Below are positions 48,405 to 61,412 of a DNA stretch of 64,000 nt, one piece after another. Made by a program: the position numbers and the translations under genes. Origin of the DNA: Nannobrachium achirus. Lineage: Eukaryota > Chordata > Actinopteri > Myctophiformes > Myctophidae. Where the stretch lies: NCBI GenBank assembly GCA_963921795.1, contig OY997639.1, positions 62,171,394 through 62,235,393 on the forward strand. Direction: 5' to 3'. Under the pieces are notes generated by a model. The model had not been told where the DNA came from. It saw only the letters and a program-made list of their open reading frames with translations, and did no database searches. The first letter of the stretch is position 1; every line of letters starts with the position of its first letter.

Positions 48405-51400
48405 TGAAATTATATGAAGTAATGGAAACAGGATCATTTGAAACAGTGTGGAGGTTTCATATGTTCTTAGCTATAGATCAATTGACAACCATGGCCCAAT
48501 CAGTAATCCTTTGACAATGTTGATTTAAAACAATGGAATCGCAGCTCAGGGGAAAAAAAAGAAGAAAAAAAGCCCAGTGTCTGTAGATATGATATCCACT
48601 TCTCTCAGATATGTTGTCTGTGTATCCACTTAGACTTACTTTCACCCAGGTAAATGGCTGGGGAGAGCTACCCATGGCCTGAGGGAGCAAATACCTCGCC
48701 TCGTCTTTGATTTCTCATTCAGGCACACAGTACAAACCCATGGGATTTACTGTACTTACACACCCACAGTGCATGAACTCTGGTCTTGCGCTGCTAGACC
48801 ATCAATTAGAAAATGATACAGCTCAGAGACTAAAGGGAAACACACACTGGACGCGGAGGCGGCGCGTCAAAACATACTCCCCCATTATTTTCAATGTAGT
48901 AACCCACACTGGCGTATCGGAGCCAGTTGGTGTTACCGCGCGGCACTCCACGCTAGTCAATACTGTGACTTCCGTGTGCTTCCGGTGTGTGTTCAGATGT
49001 AGCTTAAATGTACTTAGTGTAAAAAACATCACAAGGATGCAGCTGGGACGTATCATCAGTGATGTAGCCTGGGGTCGACGGGTGTTTCGGGTCTCGCAAC
49101 ATCATACACCCTCGCCCAGGTGACCCAGCCGGGGTTGATCAAGTCCCGACTTACGTCCCAGTAGCTATCCACGATCAGTCCTATTAGGGAAAGACAGGGT
49201 CACTCAATGTGCAGCACCGGAACTACTCTGCCAGGATTGGGGAGCCATTCTGGCGCGTGGAAGAACTAGGCTCTATGGGTTGACTCCTGGCCGGGCTCCT
49301 CCTACGTCTTACCAGGTCCTCTCCTGCTCTCACCAGGTTCAGAACCTGTGCGTTGCACCAGACCCCAATCCAAACATTCCATTCAGCTGCTGCAGTTGAA
49401 TGGCCCTCCTAAAGGCCTCACCGTGGATTTGTTGGGCTTCTTCCTCACGGAAGACACAGGCTGGGGCGCTAACCCAACCTGCTCCCGGGTGCCGTCTAAA
49501 TTCCGGCCGTCAACCGAGTCTCCGGTGGTCACCAAACTATTCCTGGTTGTCACATAGTCTATTCCTATGAGCCACTATAAATAGAACTAATAGTGTAAAA
49601 AACATCACAAGGATGCAGCTGGGACGTATCATCAGTGATGTAGCCTGGGGTCGACGGGTGTTTCGGGTCTCGCAACATCATACACCCTCGCCCAGGTGAC
49701 CCAGCCGGGGTTGATCAAGTCCCGACTTACGTCCCAGTAGCTATCCACGATCAGTCCTATTAGGGAAAGACAGGGTCACTCAATGTGCAGCACCGGAACT
49801 ACTCTGCCAGGATTGGGGAGCCATTCTGGCGCGTGGAAGAACTAGGCTCTATGGGTTGACTCCTGGCCGGGCTCCTCCTACGTCTTACCAGGTCCTCTCC
49901 TGCTCTCACCAGGTTCAGAACCTGTGCGTTGCACCAGACCCCAATCCAAACATTCCATTCAGCTGCTGCAGTTGAATGGCCCTCCTAAAGGCCTCACCGT
50001 GGATTTGTTGGGCTTCTTCCTCACGGAAGACACAGGCTGGGGCGCTAACCCAACCTGCTCCCGGGTGCCGTCTAAATTCCGGCCGTCAACCGAGTCTCCG
50101 GTGGTCACCAAACTATTCCTGGTTGTCACATAGTCTATTCCTATGAGCCACTATAAATAGAACTAATAGTGTAAAAAACATCACAAGGATGCAGCTGGGA
50201 CGTATCATCAGTGATGTAGCCTGGGGTCGACGGGTGTTTCGGGTCTCGCAACATCATACACCCTCGCCCAGGAGACCCAGCCGGGTGACCCAGCCGGGGT
50301 TGATCAAGTCCCGACTTACGTCCCAGTAGCTATCCACGATCAGTCCTATTAACATGCAACAAAGATAATTAATTAATTGGAATATTTAGTACAAATATTA
50401 AAGGGTCAATTATATTAGTTGTAATATTTGATATGTTCACCACAACGCTACCTGTACTGTAGCTCACATTTACAATGCATGGAGATGCAACGAAGACATG
50501 AACAACCTTTAATTTCTATCTTTATTACTTACAGAATTATTGTTTACAGAAGAAATGTAGGAAAGTATAGCTTCCGAGTCTTAATCTTAATGCTTCTTCT
50601 CTGTTCTTCGGTTATCTTTCTTAGTTTCTTCTTTGAAAACAGAGAATACTTTGAGTTTGAAAGGTGCCTTTTAAATAAAGATTACTTACTGACCTACTTT
50701 TCTGAACATATCTCTTCTTCCTCCCCTCCCTCCCTCCATACACCATCCCCAGACTCTGTACGATTCTGCCCTCCAGTTTGAGGCGTCTTCTGCCTGGGCC
50801 CAGGCAGCGGAGGCATGGAAGCAGTGTGTGAATGAGACCCTGAGGCAGACAGCAGAGTGCAGGGTGCAGTGTGAGATGGCGTCCCAGCGCCTGCCTGAGG
50901 ACAGAGGAGTGGACGCCGGGGACGGCAGTGTGTATGAGAAGGCTGCAGGTACAACACACCAACAGGCCCAAGTCATTTTACGGCATGGCTCTGTATAGGC
51001 TACTAGCTATCTATACTGTGCTAGAGATGGGACGATAAGCAATATTATCGTTTATCGTATTAAAAGACACGATAATCGTATCGCGGAGATTTGTTTTACC
51101 CTCTATTGGTAAAACCTACTTATGATATAGGTACTTAATACAGTCTTTTTTTCACTCTACCAAATCTCTTTGCCAAAAAATTGCCGATCTACAAGCTTGT
51201 AGATCTGCTATTTTTCGGCAAATGTTCTGCCCCAGGATAATGGATGTTGGGGGTATTTTGATTATCGCGATAATATCGCAAATCGCGATGTCTTTGGTCA
51301 CAATAATCGTGATATGACATTTTCATATGGTCCCATCCCTATACTGTACATATATTGTAGAGTGTAGACTAGAAGCTTGCTCTGTGTGGGTCTATATCTG

Positions 51401-54400
51401 TTTCTCAAAGCTATCTCACAAACCACTGGACCAATCAGTGCCCAGTTTCCTGTGTACACTGCCACTCTGCCAGTAGGCAGAGGATGTAGCTCCATGCATT
51501 TCTTTCCCACATATGTTAAAATATTCAACTTCATTATTTTAATAACTAGACCAGTACCACAGGCCTACTCCAGAATGATGCAATTCGGGAACAATGCAAG
51601 TTGGGAATGCATTCACCACACAGTTATGCAATACCTGTTGTACACGCTGTCTGAATACGCGCTGTACCCATCTGTCTGTGGGGGGGCACACGTCAGTCCG
51701 ACGTCTCATTACTCCAACTACTGGCTACGCGTGTGGTTAGGGTTAGTTAGGTTTAGGGTTAGAGATAGGGTTAGTAATGGAGAGAGTCCGACGAACGCAA
51801 CATCGGAGTAATTTGTGTCGGAACAATAACACATTTTTACGCCCAATGCCCATACAGTATATAAAGATCTTTGTGTGTGTCTGTTTGTCTGCCTGTGTCA
51901 ATTAACAGTAAAGTTACTCCTCAGTTACATCAGTTACAGTTATTTCTGCTTCATTCACATGTTTGATCTACCTGTATCTCTTCCCACCAGCTCTGTCCCT
52001 CTCCCTGCTCTCCTGTCAGCAGTCCTGTGTGATCCAGGTCGCCACGCGACCCGGAAGAATTTCGGCTCAGGAGGACTTCCTGCCCACGCAGCTGGAGCAT
52101 TTGCATATCGCCCAGTTCAAAGGTCAGAGTTCAAAATAATGTCATGTCCATAGCCATGCAATTAGTGTAGTAATCACACAATGCCTTGTTCAGTCTAGCT
52201 AGTTTTAGTCTAGTTTGTCTGCATTGTAATATACAGTATTTGGTCTTTACACCACAATACTTTGGTGTCTTCCTCATATCTGCCACGGGGCATCAATTTG
52301 TCCGTACACTGACAAATGTGTCCGTGGCCAGACTTGTCCTTGTCTGTGGCACATTCTAGATTTTCTTTTTTACACACCATTATAATGTTCTTATTTTGAG
52401 CATAAGACCCGATTACTGTATGTCCAAGTTTTCTCAAGAATGTGTATGACACTGATTTACTACGACACTATGGCATATTATGTGTCCAACTAGTAGTAGC
52501 GGTTCTCAAATGTTTTGTTTGCAAGGACCCCATAACTCTGAGAGTGTACAAATGGAACCAAATGGACCCATAAGGGTCCATTTGGTTCCATTTGTACACA
52601 GAGTTACAGACCTGTTATGGTCATTCAGGGCTCTCTTTATGTGATTTCTGGTATATTATTGTCTTCTCATTTTGTATGTCCTTTGGATCTTTTTTAATTT
52701 GAGAAAAATTTCCACCACAAGCCAACATGGCGATGACCCCTGATCTGCCACTATATTTGATCTCCTTAATGAAAGCATTCCTTTGTGAACCAGACTTTGT
52801 CCTCCATATTGAGCTTGTCTGGTTCTCTCCACACAGCTGGTGATGTTAGCGGGGCTGTGCAGACACTCCGCTCCCTCCTCCTGTTCTACCCCAAAGATGC
52901 AGACAACCTGGACAACCTGCAGCTCTACTATGACACACTAGGGGGGGACGCTGAGTCACAGGGCGCACAGCCTGCTCAGGTAACACTTATCATACAAAGC
53001 TGAGAAAGACTGACTGTTAGGGAATATACAGTATATATGTTGATGAATGACATGTGTAAAGCTGGAGGCAATAGAAGTGCAAGTGAACCTCTTGTGTTTG
53101 ACATTTGTGTGTTTCTCTGTCTGTCATACAGGAGATTGTCACATACATGAGTCGCTCTTTGCAGGAGAAAGAGCTACTCTATTTTGGCATGGAGAATCTT
53201 GACTTCAGCTTCATTGACCCAGTCAGTATACTTTCCACTGGGTCAGGACCCAACATTTGAAATCAGTTACAATTCACAGGCATATTGTTTTTGTATAATT
53301 TTATTGTATGTATCCATGTAGGATCTTTGGACTCCAGAGGATGTAGTGCCTGAGTCCCTGCGAGAAGCCTGGCGGTGAGTCACATAGGACAGTCTTTAGT
53401 TTTAATCTTTATTCTAAGCAAGGCTTAAAGCAGAAATGGAATTATGGAAACAAAGCAACACCTAATTTATATTCTTTTAATAACTGATTGAAAATCAGTT
53501 TTATTCGATGAGTGACACGTTCTTGAAATTAAGTATAAATGAGCCCTGACTCTTGCTGGAAAATTAATATCCTTTTCCCTCTGTATTGTCCTTCAGAGCA
53601 GAGAAAGAGAAAATGAACGAGAAGTTGAATGCAGTAGAGAAGGAGGTGGAGATGGATGACAGTGGGTTCTATGCAGGTAAGACACCTCCTGTCAGCCTTG
53701 TCGTTTTCAATCTCCTTCCCAATCATTGATGGAGTCACTGCAAGAAGGTAGAACTAACTGTTATTTCTCCGGCTTCAATTATGTTGTCCTCTTTTCATCC
53801 GTCAGTACTACTATTAACTTCTTGAGGGGGTGAGGGGTTTGCCATTATAGCTAGATTTGTGTCTTCCTTGTGCTCACCCTGCCACTGCCTCCACATAATC
53901 CTGTCAGCACCAGCGACAGAGCCTAACACCTTTACAAGCTTGTTCGGTCTGTTGATGTAACCCCCCGCCACCCAGCAGGCAACTGCAGAGAAGAGGACAC
54001 TGGTCACAACAGACTAGAATCTGCCACATCCTGTTGCACAGGCCCTTCCGCGTGGTCGTTTTTGCCAACGAACCACAGCACAGCGGTGGGGGCGCGGGGG
54101 GCTATTGTTGTATCTGTAGGAGATGCACGGGAAAGGAACGCTTGTTTTTGGTGATGACGACAGAGGCGCGACGTCTCAGGTGACCTTGAGCCGACTCAGC
54201 GCCGTTATAAGTTTGAAACCAGGGGGACAGAACAGAATAGTAAATCTTTTTCCCACCGACTTTCGGCACCTCCGCGCGGTCCAAGTGAACACAGCAGAGT
54301 GCTCCCTAGTAGGTTTGTTGGCAAACTAACCTAAGTACCCGTAGAGGGTTTTAATCTGTCCAGTTCAACTTGTTGTTCAGGTTTACACTGATTAACGTGT

Positions 54401-57400
54401 GTAGGTGTCCATTAGCCTGATAAATCAGTCTGCACATTACCACCCCCTGTTGGTGGGATAACGAAGTGAAACGTAGTGTGTGAAAAGTCTGACGCTTGAA
54501 GTCAGGCTAGGTGTCCATATCCATGACCTCCAGCCATAAAAGCGAGTACTCAAATATGTATGTATGTATGTATATGTATAAATATGAGATATTATTAATA
54601 TCATTATGAACTCCATTGACCCCCCATGGATATATCTGGGGATGGGGGCTCTTTTTGCTCTGCCAGTGTATTGTGGTCTCCAGGCCACCAATTAAGCCAT
54701 GGTAAGTTAAAGAAAAGTTAAAGAACATAATCTGTACGGTGTTGCCCACTGGGAGCAGATAGGTATAGGCTCTATTTAGCAGGTAGATGGTAGCATCATG
54801 ATCCTCTATCCCAGTGTTCTCCTCGTACGCAAACTGCTGAGGGTCAGAATAGTTAGTCCCTATTCACATCTGATTGAGCAGGACTCTTAAATGATTAAAT
54901 ACCACTGAACTGTACCCTGTTTTCTTTCTCACTTTCTCTTTGTTTGTCCTCTCTCCAGGGGGTCCGATCCCTCAGGTGGGCGTGACCATCACCATGGACG
55001 ATGACACCATGAACGGGACCAATCGCGTTGTACTGGACGGAGTGATGACGCAGGAGGAATGTGACGCAATACTGCAGTTAGCAACAGTACGATTTAGATA
55101 TAATTATATTAAACTATAACTACTGTATAATATAATGCTTGTTTTGTCAATTGCATTTAATTAATTGATCGAACAACTAGCCAGGATAATTTGAAATAAA
55201 TATAATGTGCGGTTGTGCGTCTGCGTATGCATGCATGCATGCAAGCATGTGTATGTCATAGTAGACATGCGTCACCCACCTCAGCCTACATTAATTTCTT
55301 CATTCGGTTTCCTCTTGTGTCTGATAGGCTGCAGCATCAGCTGGAGATGGTTACCGAGGGCGACGGTCCCCACACACCCCCCATGAGAAGTTTGAGGGTC
55401 TGACTGTCCTCAAAGCTTTAAAGGTGGCTGAGAGATTAATTTTCTTTTAATTAATTGTTGGGTTCATACTGTACATTAGTGGGGGAGAGGACCAAAAATG
55501 TACTCCTCAATATTACTGTAATTCCAAAAGGTCTAAAATAAATCTTAGCTCAGCTCAATCGAACCTATGACCAAAATGTATAAATGCTGTACAACATAAA
55601 TATTGAAAAGTATTCAGAATAGTTCATTTTGGCAACTATTCTCTGATCTTGTTGTGACTGCCTGCAAACATACACCTTAAGCACTAAAACCCTTTATACT
55701 TTGTTGACTGGGCTGACTGCCTGTAAATGCCCCCACCCTTATCTCTACACCATGGGCCCTATTTTCGTCTATGCTTTACCCCTTATCCCTCAACTCTTTT
55801 GCCATTCTTTTACTACTTTGACAAACATTTTTTAATATTCCAAATAGCTGATCTACAAGCTCACAACGTGTTGATGTAGATCGGCTATTTGAAGTTTTTG
55901 AAAATATTTTTCAAAATAGCAAAAAAAGGCAAAGAAGTTTAGGGATAAGGCATCATAAGGGTTAAGGCAAAAATATTGCTCCAAATCTCTTAGCTGAAAA
56001 TAATCTACTATTTTCTATTCTCAAATGATGTTCATCTTGCCCAAAGTTGTCCTATTATGACATGCATAGAATATGGACGCTAGGGTTCATAGGGTTCAGA
56101 GTCTACAGGTGGATACTGTGTTGGAGGTGGGGGCAGATGAAATGCAGTAAGGGTAAGCAGCAACAACAACTGTAGCAGCAGTGGTTGTAATCTGAGCAGG
56201 AACATTGTGTATTTCACAGCTTAAATGGAACACCTCATTACAGAGGCCATGCGTTGGATGTGTGTTATAGTGCAAAGAGTATATCACGTCTAGCAGCGCA
56301 ACTCAAGCACTGTGCTCCATTATGGGTAAATTACAAATAATAGCTAACAACTGCCACGTGCATTTGTAGAAAATGTTTGTGTGTGTGAAACAGATCCCTT
56401 TTACCTTAAGTTGATTAAATTAGCAATTAGTCAATAAAGGACATGAGATACACACTATTGATTAAGTAATACCTTACTCTTGTTCCATCAATCGTCCAGT
56501 AAAAGCAAACATATCATTTCTAAAGTGGTGTGTATCGTTGTATCAAAGCCCCTGTTTGTTAAAAAAAAAACCTTGCCTGCCGCCTTCTGTATGCCTAGAT
56601 TAGTATGATGAACCAATCCTCACTTTTTTGTTTTATTCTTTTCTACTCTAATTTAGAGAAGCCACTTATTTTTTACACATCTCTCAATTTAGCCTATTAA
56701 TCCTGCCCACACATTTCTGTGTTGCCACTGCTGTTGTACGCTTGCTGGCTCAACTGCCAGTGAGGATGTACCGTACTCCTCCTGTTCAACACGCCCCACT
56801 GACAGGCAGCAGCAGTAGCTAGCGCAGTGAAAAATATATCCGCCCCCTGCCCAGCTTCAATCCCCTGAACACTGCCAATTGTGTTCGTACAGACGTTCAG
56901 CAAAACTGGATGCACCGTGGAGGATACTAACACACAGTTTCCACAGCGGTGGACAGTTACTTTACCCCTGCGCCATCTGAGGGCCTGTGAACAAGTGTCT
57001 GTGTCTGTGTCCCAGTTTGAATGGGATGGCGTGATGAACCTGTACCTCTTGTCTCGTTCTCCCAGTATGCTCAGGATGACATGGTGAACCAGTCTGATGC
57101 CAGGTTGTTACATGAGCTGGGTGAGAGAGCGAGAACTGTGCTTCACTCCTACTTCAGGAGCCCTTCTGGACTCTTCATCACCTTCACGCATCTGGTCTGT
57201 CGCACCGCTATCACAGGTACCGTCTACACGGTCAGCAACCCAAACCATCTGCCTTTTATGTTGTCCTTGTGTGTTCTGGAGTTGCATTGTGTGTCTAATC
57301 AATACATTGATTTTCTATTGTGCCCAGGGGACCAGGAGGGCAGACAGGACCTGTCTCATCCCGTCCACGTTGACAACTGTCTCCTAGAACCAGACACCAG

Positions 57401-59870
57401 ACAGTGCTGGAGGGAACCACCGGCCTTCATACACAGAGACCTGAGGTACTTAACTGCTATTGTTTGCACCATTCTCGCTACTGTAGTTATAGTGCAGTAC
57501 TGTTATGCCTTTTACCACACAAAATAATATCCATTATTGTCCATGGATGTCCTAAATGTATAGTTTGCATAACTTGTCGCTGTTCCATTATGCCAACAAA
57601 TAAATATTTGAACCAAATAATTTATTGTTGCAGATTAAATTAAATGTTGTACTGTGAGAAAACCAATAACACTCACTTGTCTTGGAACTAATAGGATTTG
57701 ATTTATTACAAGATTCAGTCTACTACTTTAAGGAATTCTTTGAAAGTGCAATTATTTTATTCAACCACATGAGATAATGATTTGAATATGTGCAAATTAA
57801 GGGGGATACAAGATTGGATGCCTTCCAAAACTCATGTTAGGTTAATTAGCTACTTGGAGCATATTGTGTTCAATTTCACCCACAGCTGAGCTGGCATAGT
57901 CTATAACGATCATCATACATTATTTTGCCACGCATTCATTGAATGACTAATCTCAAACCCATTTCTTCACAGTGCCATTCTGTATCTAAATGACAACTTT
58001 GAAGGGGGAGAGCTCTTCTTCACGGACAGGGATGCAAAGACTGTAACAGTAAGTGGCTTCACTTTGATTGTTTTGAACCTTTATGCACTCAAGAAAAGTT
58101 GCTGTTTTTCCTGCTTCACATTCATACAGTTGTTTATACTAGTGTTTCTCAAATGGGGGTATGTGTACGACTGTACGCCTAGGGGTACGTGTAGAAAAAC
58201 TAAAAAACAGGAACATGTATTTTACTGTTATTGTTAATGATAAAACATCAACAATGATAGAACATTGTGAATCTGCTCATCTGTAAATTGCTAAACCAAA
58301 TTACATAAATAACTTGACAAGAAAGCAATGTTACGGTATTTGCCATTATGCTGTTTTATTTCAAACATATTGGCATTGAAACTGGACTTTTGATGTCAAT
58401 ATTTCTAAGCAAAATGCTGTAGTCTGGGGCTACTGACCAGTTTATCTGGGGTGAGAGGTTAAACGCCTTGCTCTCTAAGGAGCACATCAAGCTTTTAGGC
58501 ATACAAGAGCTTCTCCTTTGTCCCAAGTTTTCACTGCATTGGTTCCAGAGTTTCAGTCTACTTTAGCTGATATCTCTGTGCCGCCAGCTACATTCTGAGG
58601 TCTTACATTAAAGCATTATGAACAGTTGGAGGACAATATATCAGCTGAACCTGGTGAGCTCTTTGATCCCTGTTCTTGTCTCTTGTCTCCAGGCCCGGGT
58701 AAAGCCCAGCTGTGGTCGTCTGGTAGGTTTCTCCTCTGGTCCAGTCAATCCCCATGGTGTTACTGCAGTGACTGCAGGCCGGAGGTGTTCGCTCGCCCTT
58801 TGGTTCACCAAAGACAAGCTTCACAGAGACATGGTGAGGAATAATAATACAGCAATAGCTGGGAAGTGTGTTCTTCAAATATCTATGACTTCACCCGTTC
58901 ATTTTGATAACAAATGTGCCTTTAAAACTGTAAAGGAGGGCGCCTGGTGGCTAAGCTAATTAGTGAACAGACCACAGGCTCCTTGTGAGTGCGAGGACCG
59001 GGTTTGAATCCAACCCATGTCTTGTCTCACCTAAGACACTAAAAGTACTTGCAAACTATCTCCCAGTTAGTTTACAAATTAGCATAGCAACCATCAATAT
59101 ATTTAACTTTATTTTGTGGGAATTAACTGCACAGCTGGATTGTGTCTTTGACCAATTGGATTGCTTGCATTTTGCATATAGGTGATGAATAAGTCATCAG
59201 CATGCATATACCATATACATATATGTGGACATTTCCGCATATATACACCAGTGTTTACATAATGAGACTAGCTGAAGTTCAAGAGTTCAAAATGCAAATG
59301 CTCATGGTTGTTTTCATATGCTGTCACTTACATTACAGTGCCCAGCCTAGTCATATCATGTCGAACAAAAACAATATAGAATTCAAATGTATTTATAAAA
59401 TGTACATCATTTAGCTTATAATGTTTATGCCATTTTTATCCTGCAAATCCAAGGGATATCCTGCGGAGAATTTGGCTTACCATAACTTGTGCTGTTTGAC
59501 AATGGTCATTTATTTCAAATGGTCAATATCTACTCTCATGAAAAAACCCAGCTTGAACTTTTCTCCTAACTCTTTAACTTGAGTTTTTCATCGTAAACTC
59601 TCTTGGTTTTCATCTGACTTTCTCGGATGCTGTCTCCTCGTTTCATAGTGCCCACTTGAAATCAATTTTAATCTCCCGCCCCACTACCTTCTGTCACTTT
59701 AGGAGCGAGAGGAAGCGGAGGCCCTGTGGGCTGCAGGCGGGCAGAGCGTGGTGGGACAGGAAGAGGAGGGAGGGAAGGGTAGCGCCGGTGGTGGCAGGAG
59801 TGGACGGAGCCAAGGGTCACCAAAGGACAGGAGCAGAGGGAGTGTTACTGGGGCCAGGGATGAGTTGTAA
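45666..59870 (+). CDS. p3h3: Prolyl 3-hydroxylase 3 (leprecan-like 2)
   Basis: ER-resident Fe(II)/2-oxoglutarate dioxygenase of the leprecan family, which modifies collagen. Exons: 45666-45963, 47058-47242, 48070-48228, 50753-50948, 51991-52122, 52837-52979, 53132-53221, 53322-53374, 53597-53676, 54959-55086, 55328-55423, 57066-57216, 57328-57445, 57973-58048, 58693-58833, 59703-59870. Total 2214 nt, 737 aa (human P3H3 is about 736). The start is in a strong ACCATGG context, followed by a signal peptide (about 1-30). Four leprecan CxxxC motifs fall at 84-88, 121-125, 250-254 and 288-292 in TPR-like helices. The catalytic domain has HPVHVDNC (His584, Asp586), NPHGV (His656) and Arg666, ten residues after the His as in P3H1. 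The C-terminus is Gly/Ser/Arg-rich and ends RDEL. The assignment to P3H3 rather than P3H1 or P3H2 rests on synteny with USP5 and CD4 plus length. Confidence 0.93.
45999..46130. repeat. (GT)n/(GC) microsatellite in p3h3 intron 1
   Basis: GT units mixed with GC and GCGT, only about 35 bases after the exon 1 donor. The donor itself sits in a GTAGGTA repeat with several alternative GT sites. Confidence 0.93.
46438..47030 (+). mobile_element. LINE 3' end, copy C, in p3h3 intron 1
   Basis: Contains the C-terminal end of a reverse transcriptase frame (HDHNTRGSST, then NMWNPFLK), a pyrimidine-rich 3' UTR and a TCAA-repeat tail. It is 5' truncated and stops just upstream of p3h3 exon 2. This is a non-LTR retrotransposon; I do not name the clade. 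Confidence 0.75.
48334..48402. repeat. (CA)n microsatellite in p3h3 intron 3
   Basis: About 34 CA units after a C-rich tract, about 105 bases downstream of exon 3. Confidence 0.97.
49015..50350. repeat. 576-bp tandem array in p3h3 intron 3
   Basis: Two complete copies (49015-49590, 49591-50166) and a partial third (50167-50350). The first two look identical along most of their length: the same 69-codon open frame appears at 49348 and 49924. The third copy carries a small duplication (GACCCAGCCGGG) near 50275. I see no known protein domain in the unit. Confidence 0.93.
51171..51220. repeat. Palindromic module, copy 8 (loop lost)
   Basis: GCCGATCTACAAG is joined directly to CTTGTAGATCTGC without a loop, in p3h3 intron 4. 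Confidence 0.8.
51727..51776. repeat. Degenerate telomere-like tract (TTAGGG type)
   Basis: GTTAGGG variants repeated about seven times in p3h3 intron 4. They are flanked by partly inverted TTACTCC and GGAGTAA sequences. Confidence 0.6.
52544..52599. repeat. Perfect palindrome with 26-bp arms in p3h3 intron 5
   Basis: GTGTACAAATGGAACCAAAT plus GGACCC, a 4-nt loop ATAA, then the exact complement. It is part of a hAT-like MITE beginning GGTTCTCAAA. A related single arm is at 40950-40972. Confidence 0.9.
55778..55975. repeat. Palindromic module, copy 9, within a larger hairpin
   Basis: The core GATCTACAAGC...GTAGATCGGC lies inside outer arms CCTTATCCCTCAACTCTTTT and their complement near 55925-55955. 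Confidence 0.75.
58937..59085 (+). mobile_element. tRNA-derived SINE fragment in p3h3 intron 15
   Basis: Begins GGGCGCCTGGTGGCTAAG (A-box-like) and has GGGTTTGAATCC (B-box-like) 50 bases later, as in tRNA-headed fish SINEs. Confidence 0.55.
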
Positions 59871-60535
59871 GAACCGTGAGCAGGACAGAACTGATGGACT
59901 GAATCGCACCAAAAAGGTTGACATTTTCTCACAATGAAAAGGACATTTTTTATGTGAGTGGGCTGGACCTCAATGATGTAATTTTTAATATACTTGCCTC
60001 CATGCTCACACATCGTAGACTTCCAGTCCAGCGTCTTTCTCCTTCTCTGTGCTGGCCTTCTCTCGGCTTTCAGATCTATCACAATGATAAAACATGGGCA
60101 GCATAGAGGTGTGCACTGTTAAGCCGCCATGGAAATGCCAAACTTCAATGTAAATTAGCATCATTAATTATCATAGGTCATCTGGGAAACGTAATGTGGG
60201 GAAGTGAAACAAGCTTTCAAATGCAATCAGTGTAATCCTTCTATGATGCAGACGTTATGTACGGTATAACAAATTGTTGATCAATTATCTTGACCTCGAC
60301 CTACACATTTTATCATTTGTCAGATAGTGAGCTAGAGCTTAGTTTCATGGCCTTGTGTTGTGATTTGTGATGAAAGAGTAGGAGTAATTGCAAACAGAAA
60401 GACATACAGTATATACAAACAGCAGCCTCATTACAAAGGTTTTGGTGTTCTATTTTTTCTTTCTTTCACTCCACTCCTTGGTTGTAACTTTTCATAGCGA
60501 AACTCAATATTCATGCAAACCTGTGACAGGTGTGA

Positions 60536-60660
60536 AAAAGCCATTCTAGGGCAGGGGTCTAAAAGCCATTCTAGGGCAGGCGTCTAAAAGCCATTCTAGG
60601 GCAGGCGTCTAAAAGCCATTCTAGGGCAGGCGTCTAAAAGCCATTCTAGGGCAAGGGTCG
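60536..60660. repeat. 25-bp minisatellite, five copies
   Basis: The unit AAAAGCCATTCTAGGGCAGG plus CGTCT is repeated at exact 25-base spacing (CCATT at 60541, 60566, 60591, 60616, 60641). It lies in the predicted p3h3 3' UTR. Confidence 0.93.
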
Positions 60661-60836
60661 TTTTTCAGGCCAAGCACCCCTTAGCCGAGAGAGAGATGAA
60701 GCAGAGATTAAACATTTTCATAGACTGCATTGATAGCTTCATGGACCTGTTTGACAGCACTATCATCAGTGTTAAAATTAATGTTTTCTTTTTTGTTTTT
60801 GTTTACACATTATCTTTTCTATTAATAATGTGTATT

Positions 60837-61021
60837 TTAACCACTTAAAGCCTCCATATTTAGTAAACCTTTGGCTCTGTACTTGGGCTGCTCTTTTTTC
60901 CCCCTCCACACCAGATCTTCGTTGCGGGAAATTGCAGATCTACAAGCTCCTTTTGTTGCGCTTGTAGATCTGCTATTTTCAGCAAACATTTCCCCCAGAA
61001 TAGGCATGCTCAAGTGGTTCA
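60837..61021. mobile_element. TTAA-type palindromic MITE in the p3h3 3' UTR
   Basis: Begins TTAACCACTTAAAGCC and ends CTCAAGTGGTTCA, diverged copies of the ends seen at 26997-27170. The module sits at 60927-60983. Confidence 0.65.
60927..60983. repeat. Palindromic module, copy 10
   Basis: TTGCAGATCTACAAGC pairs with GCTTGTAGATCTGC, in the predicted p3h3 3' UTR. Confidence 0.8.
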
Positions 61022-61401
61022 TGTGAAGGAAAACAAAAGTTCCTTTCACACAAACATTAGGTGGCCCTCCTGTAGTAACTCTGAGAACCCTCTAGAGGTC
61101 CCGGAGCCCCTGTTGAAGACCCATGTTCTAGGGGATTTAGGAACATGCATCATGAACTTCTCTTCTGTCTATACACCAGGGATGTCAATTTGCGCTCTTT
61201 CTCGACCCGCCATCCCACTCCCTTTCTGTTACACACACAGCATGTGCGTTTGTATATACAGTTTACAGTATGAGTATGAATTAATATGTGTAACAGTGTC
61301 TCCCTCTCTGGTGGAAATCATTTGTGCATTTGCATCCCTAGCTCTATTGTATGTGCCTTACTGTATATTCTGCAAAAAACACTGCTACTGAACACGAATG
61401 G

Positions 61402-61412
61402 AATAAAATAAA
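61402..61412 (+). promoter_or_regulatory. Overlapping polyadenylation signals of p3h3
   Basis: Two overlapping AATAAA hexamers (61402-61407 and 61407-61412), about 1.5 kb after the stop codon. They are the first canonical ones I found on this strand. The 3' UTR would then include the 25-bp minisatellite and a palindromic MITE. Confidence 0.5.

Noticed and set aside
49348-50133. Two identical 69-codon open frames
   Set aside because: They are two copies of the 576-bp tandem unit; there is no motif, signal or splice context supporting a gene.
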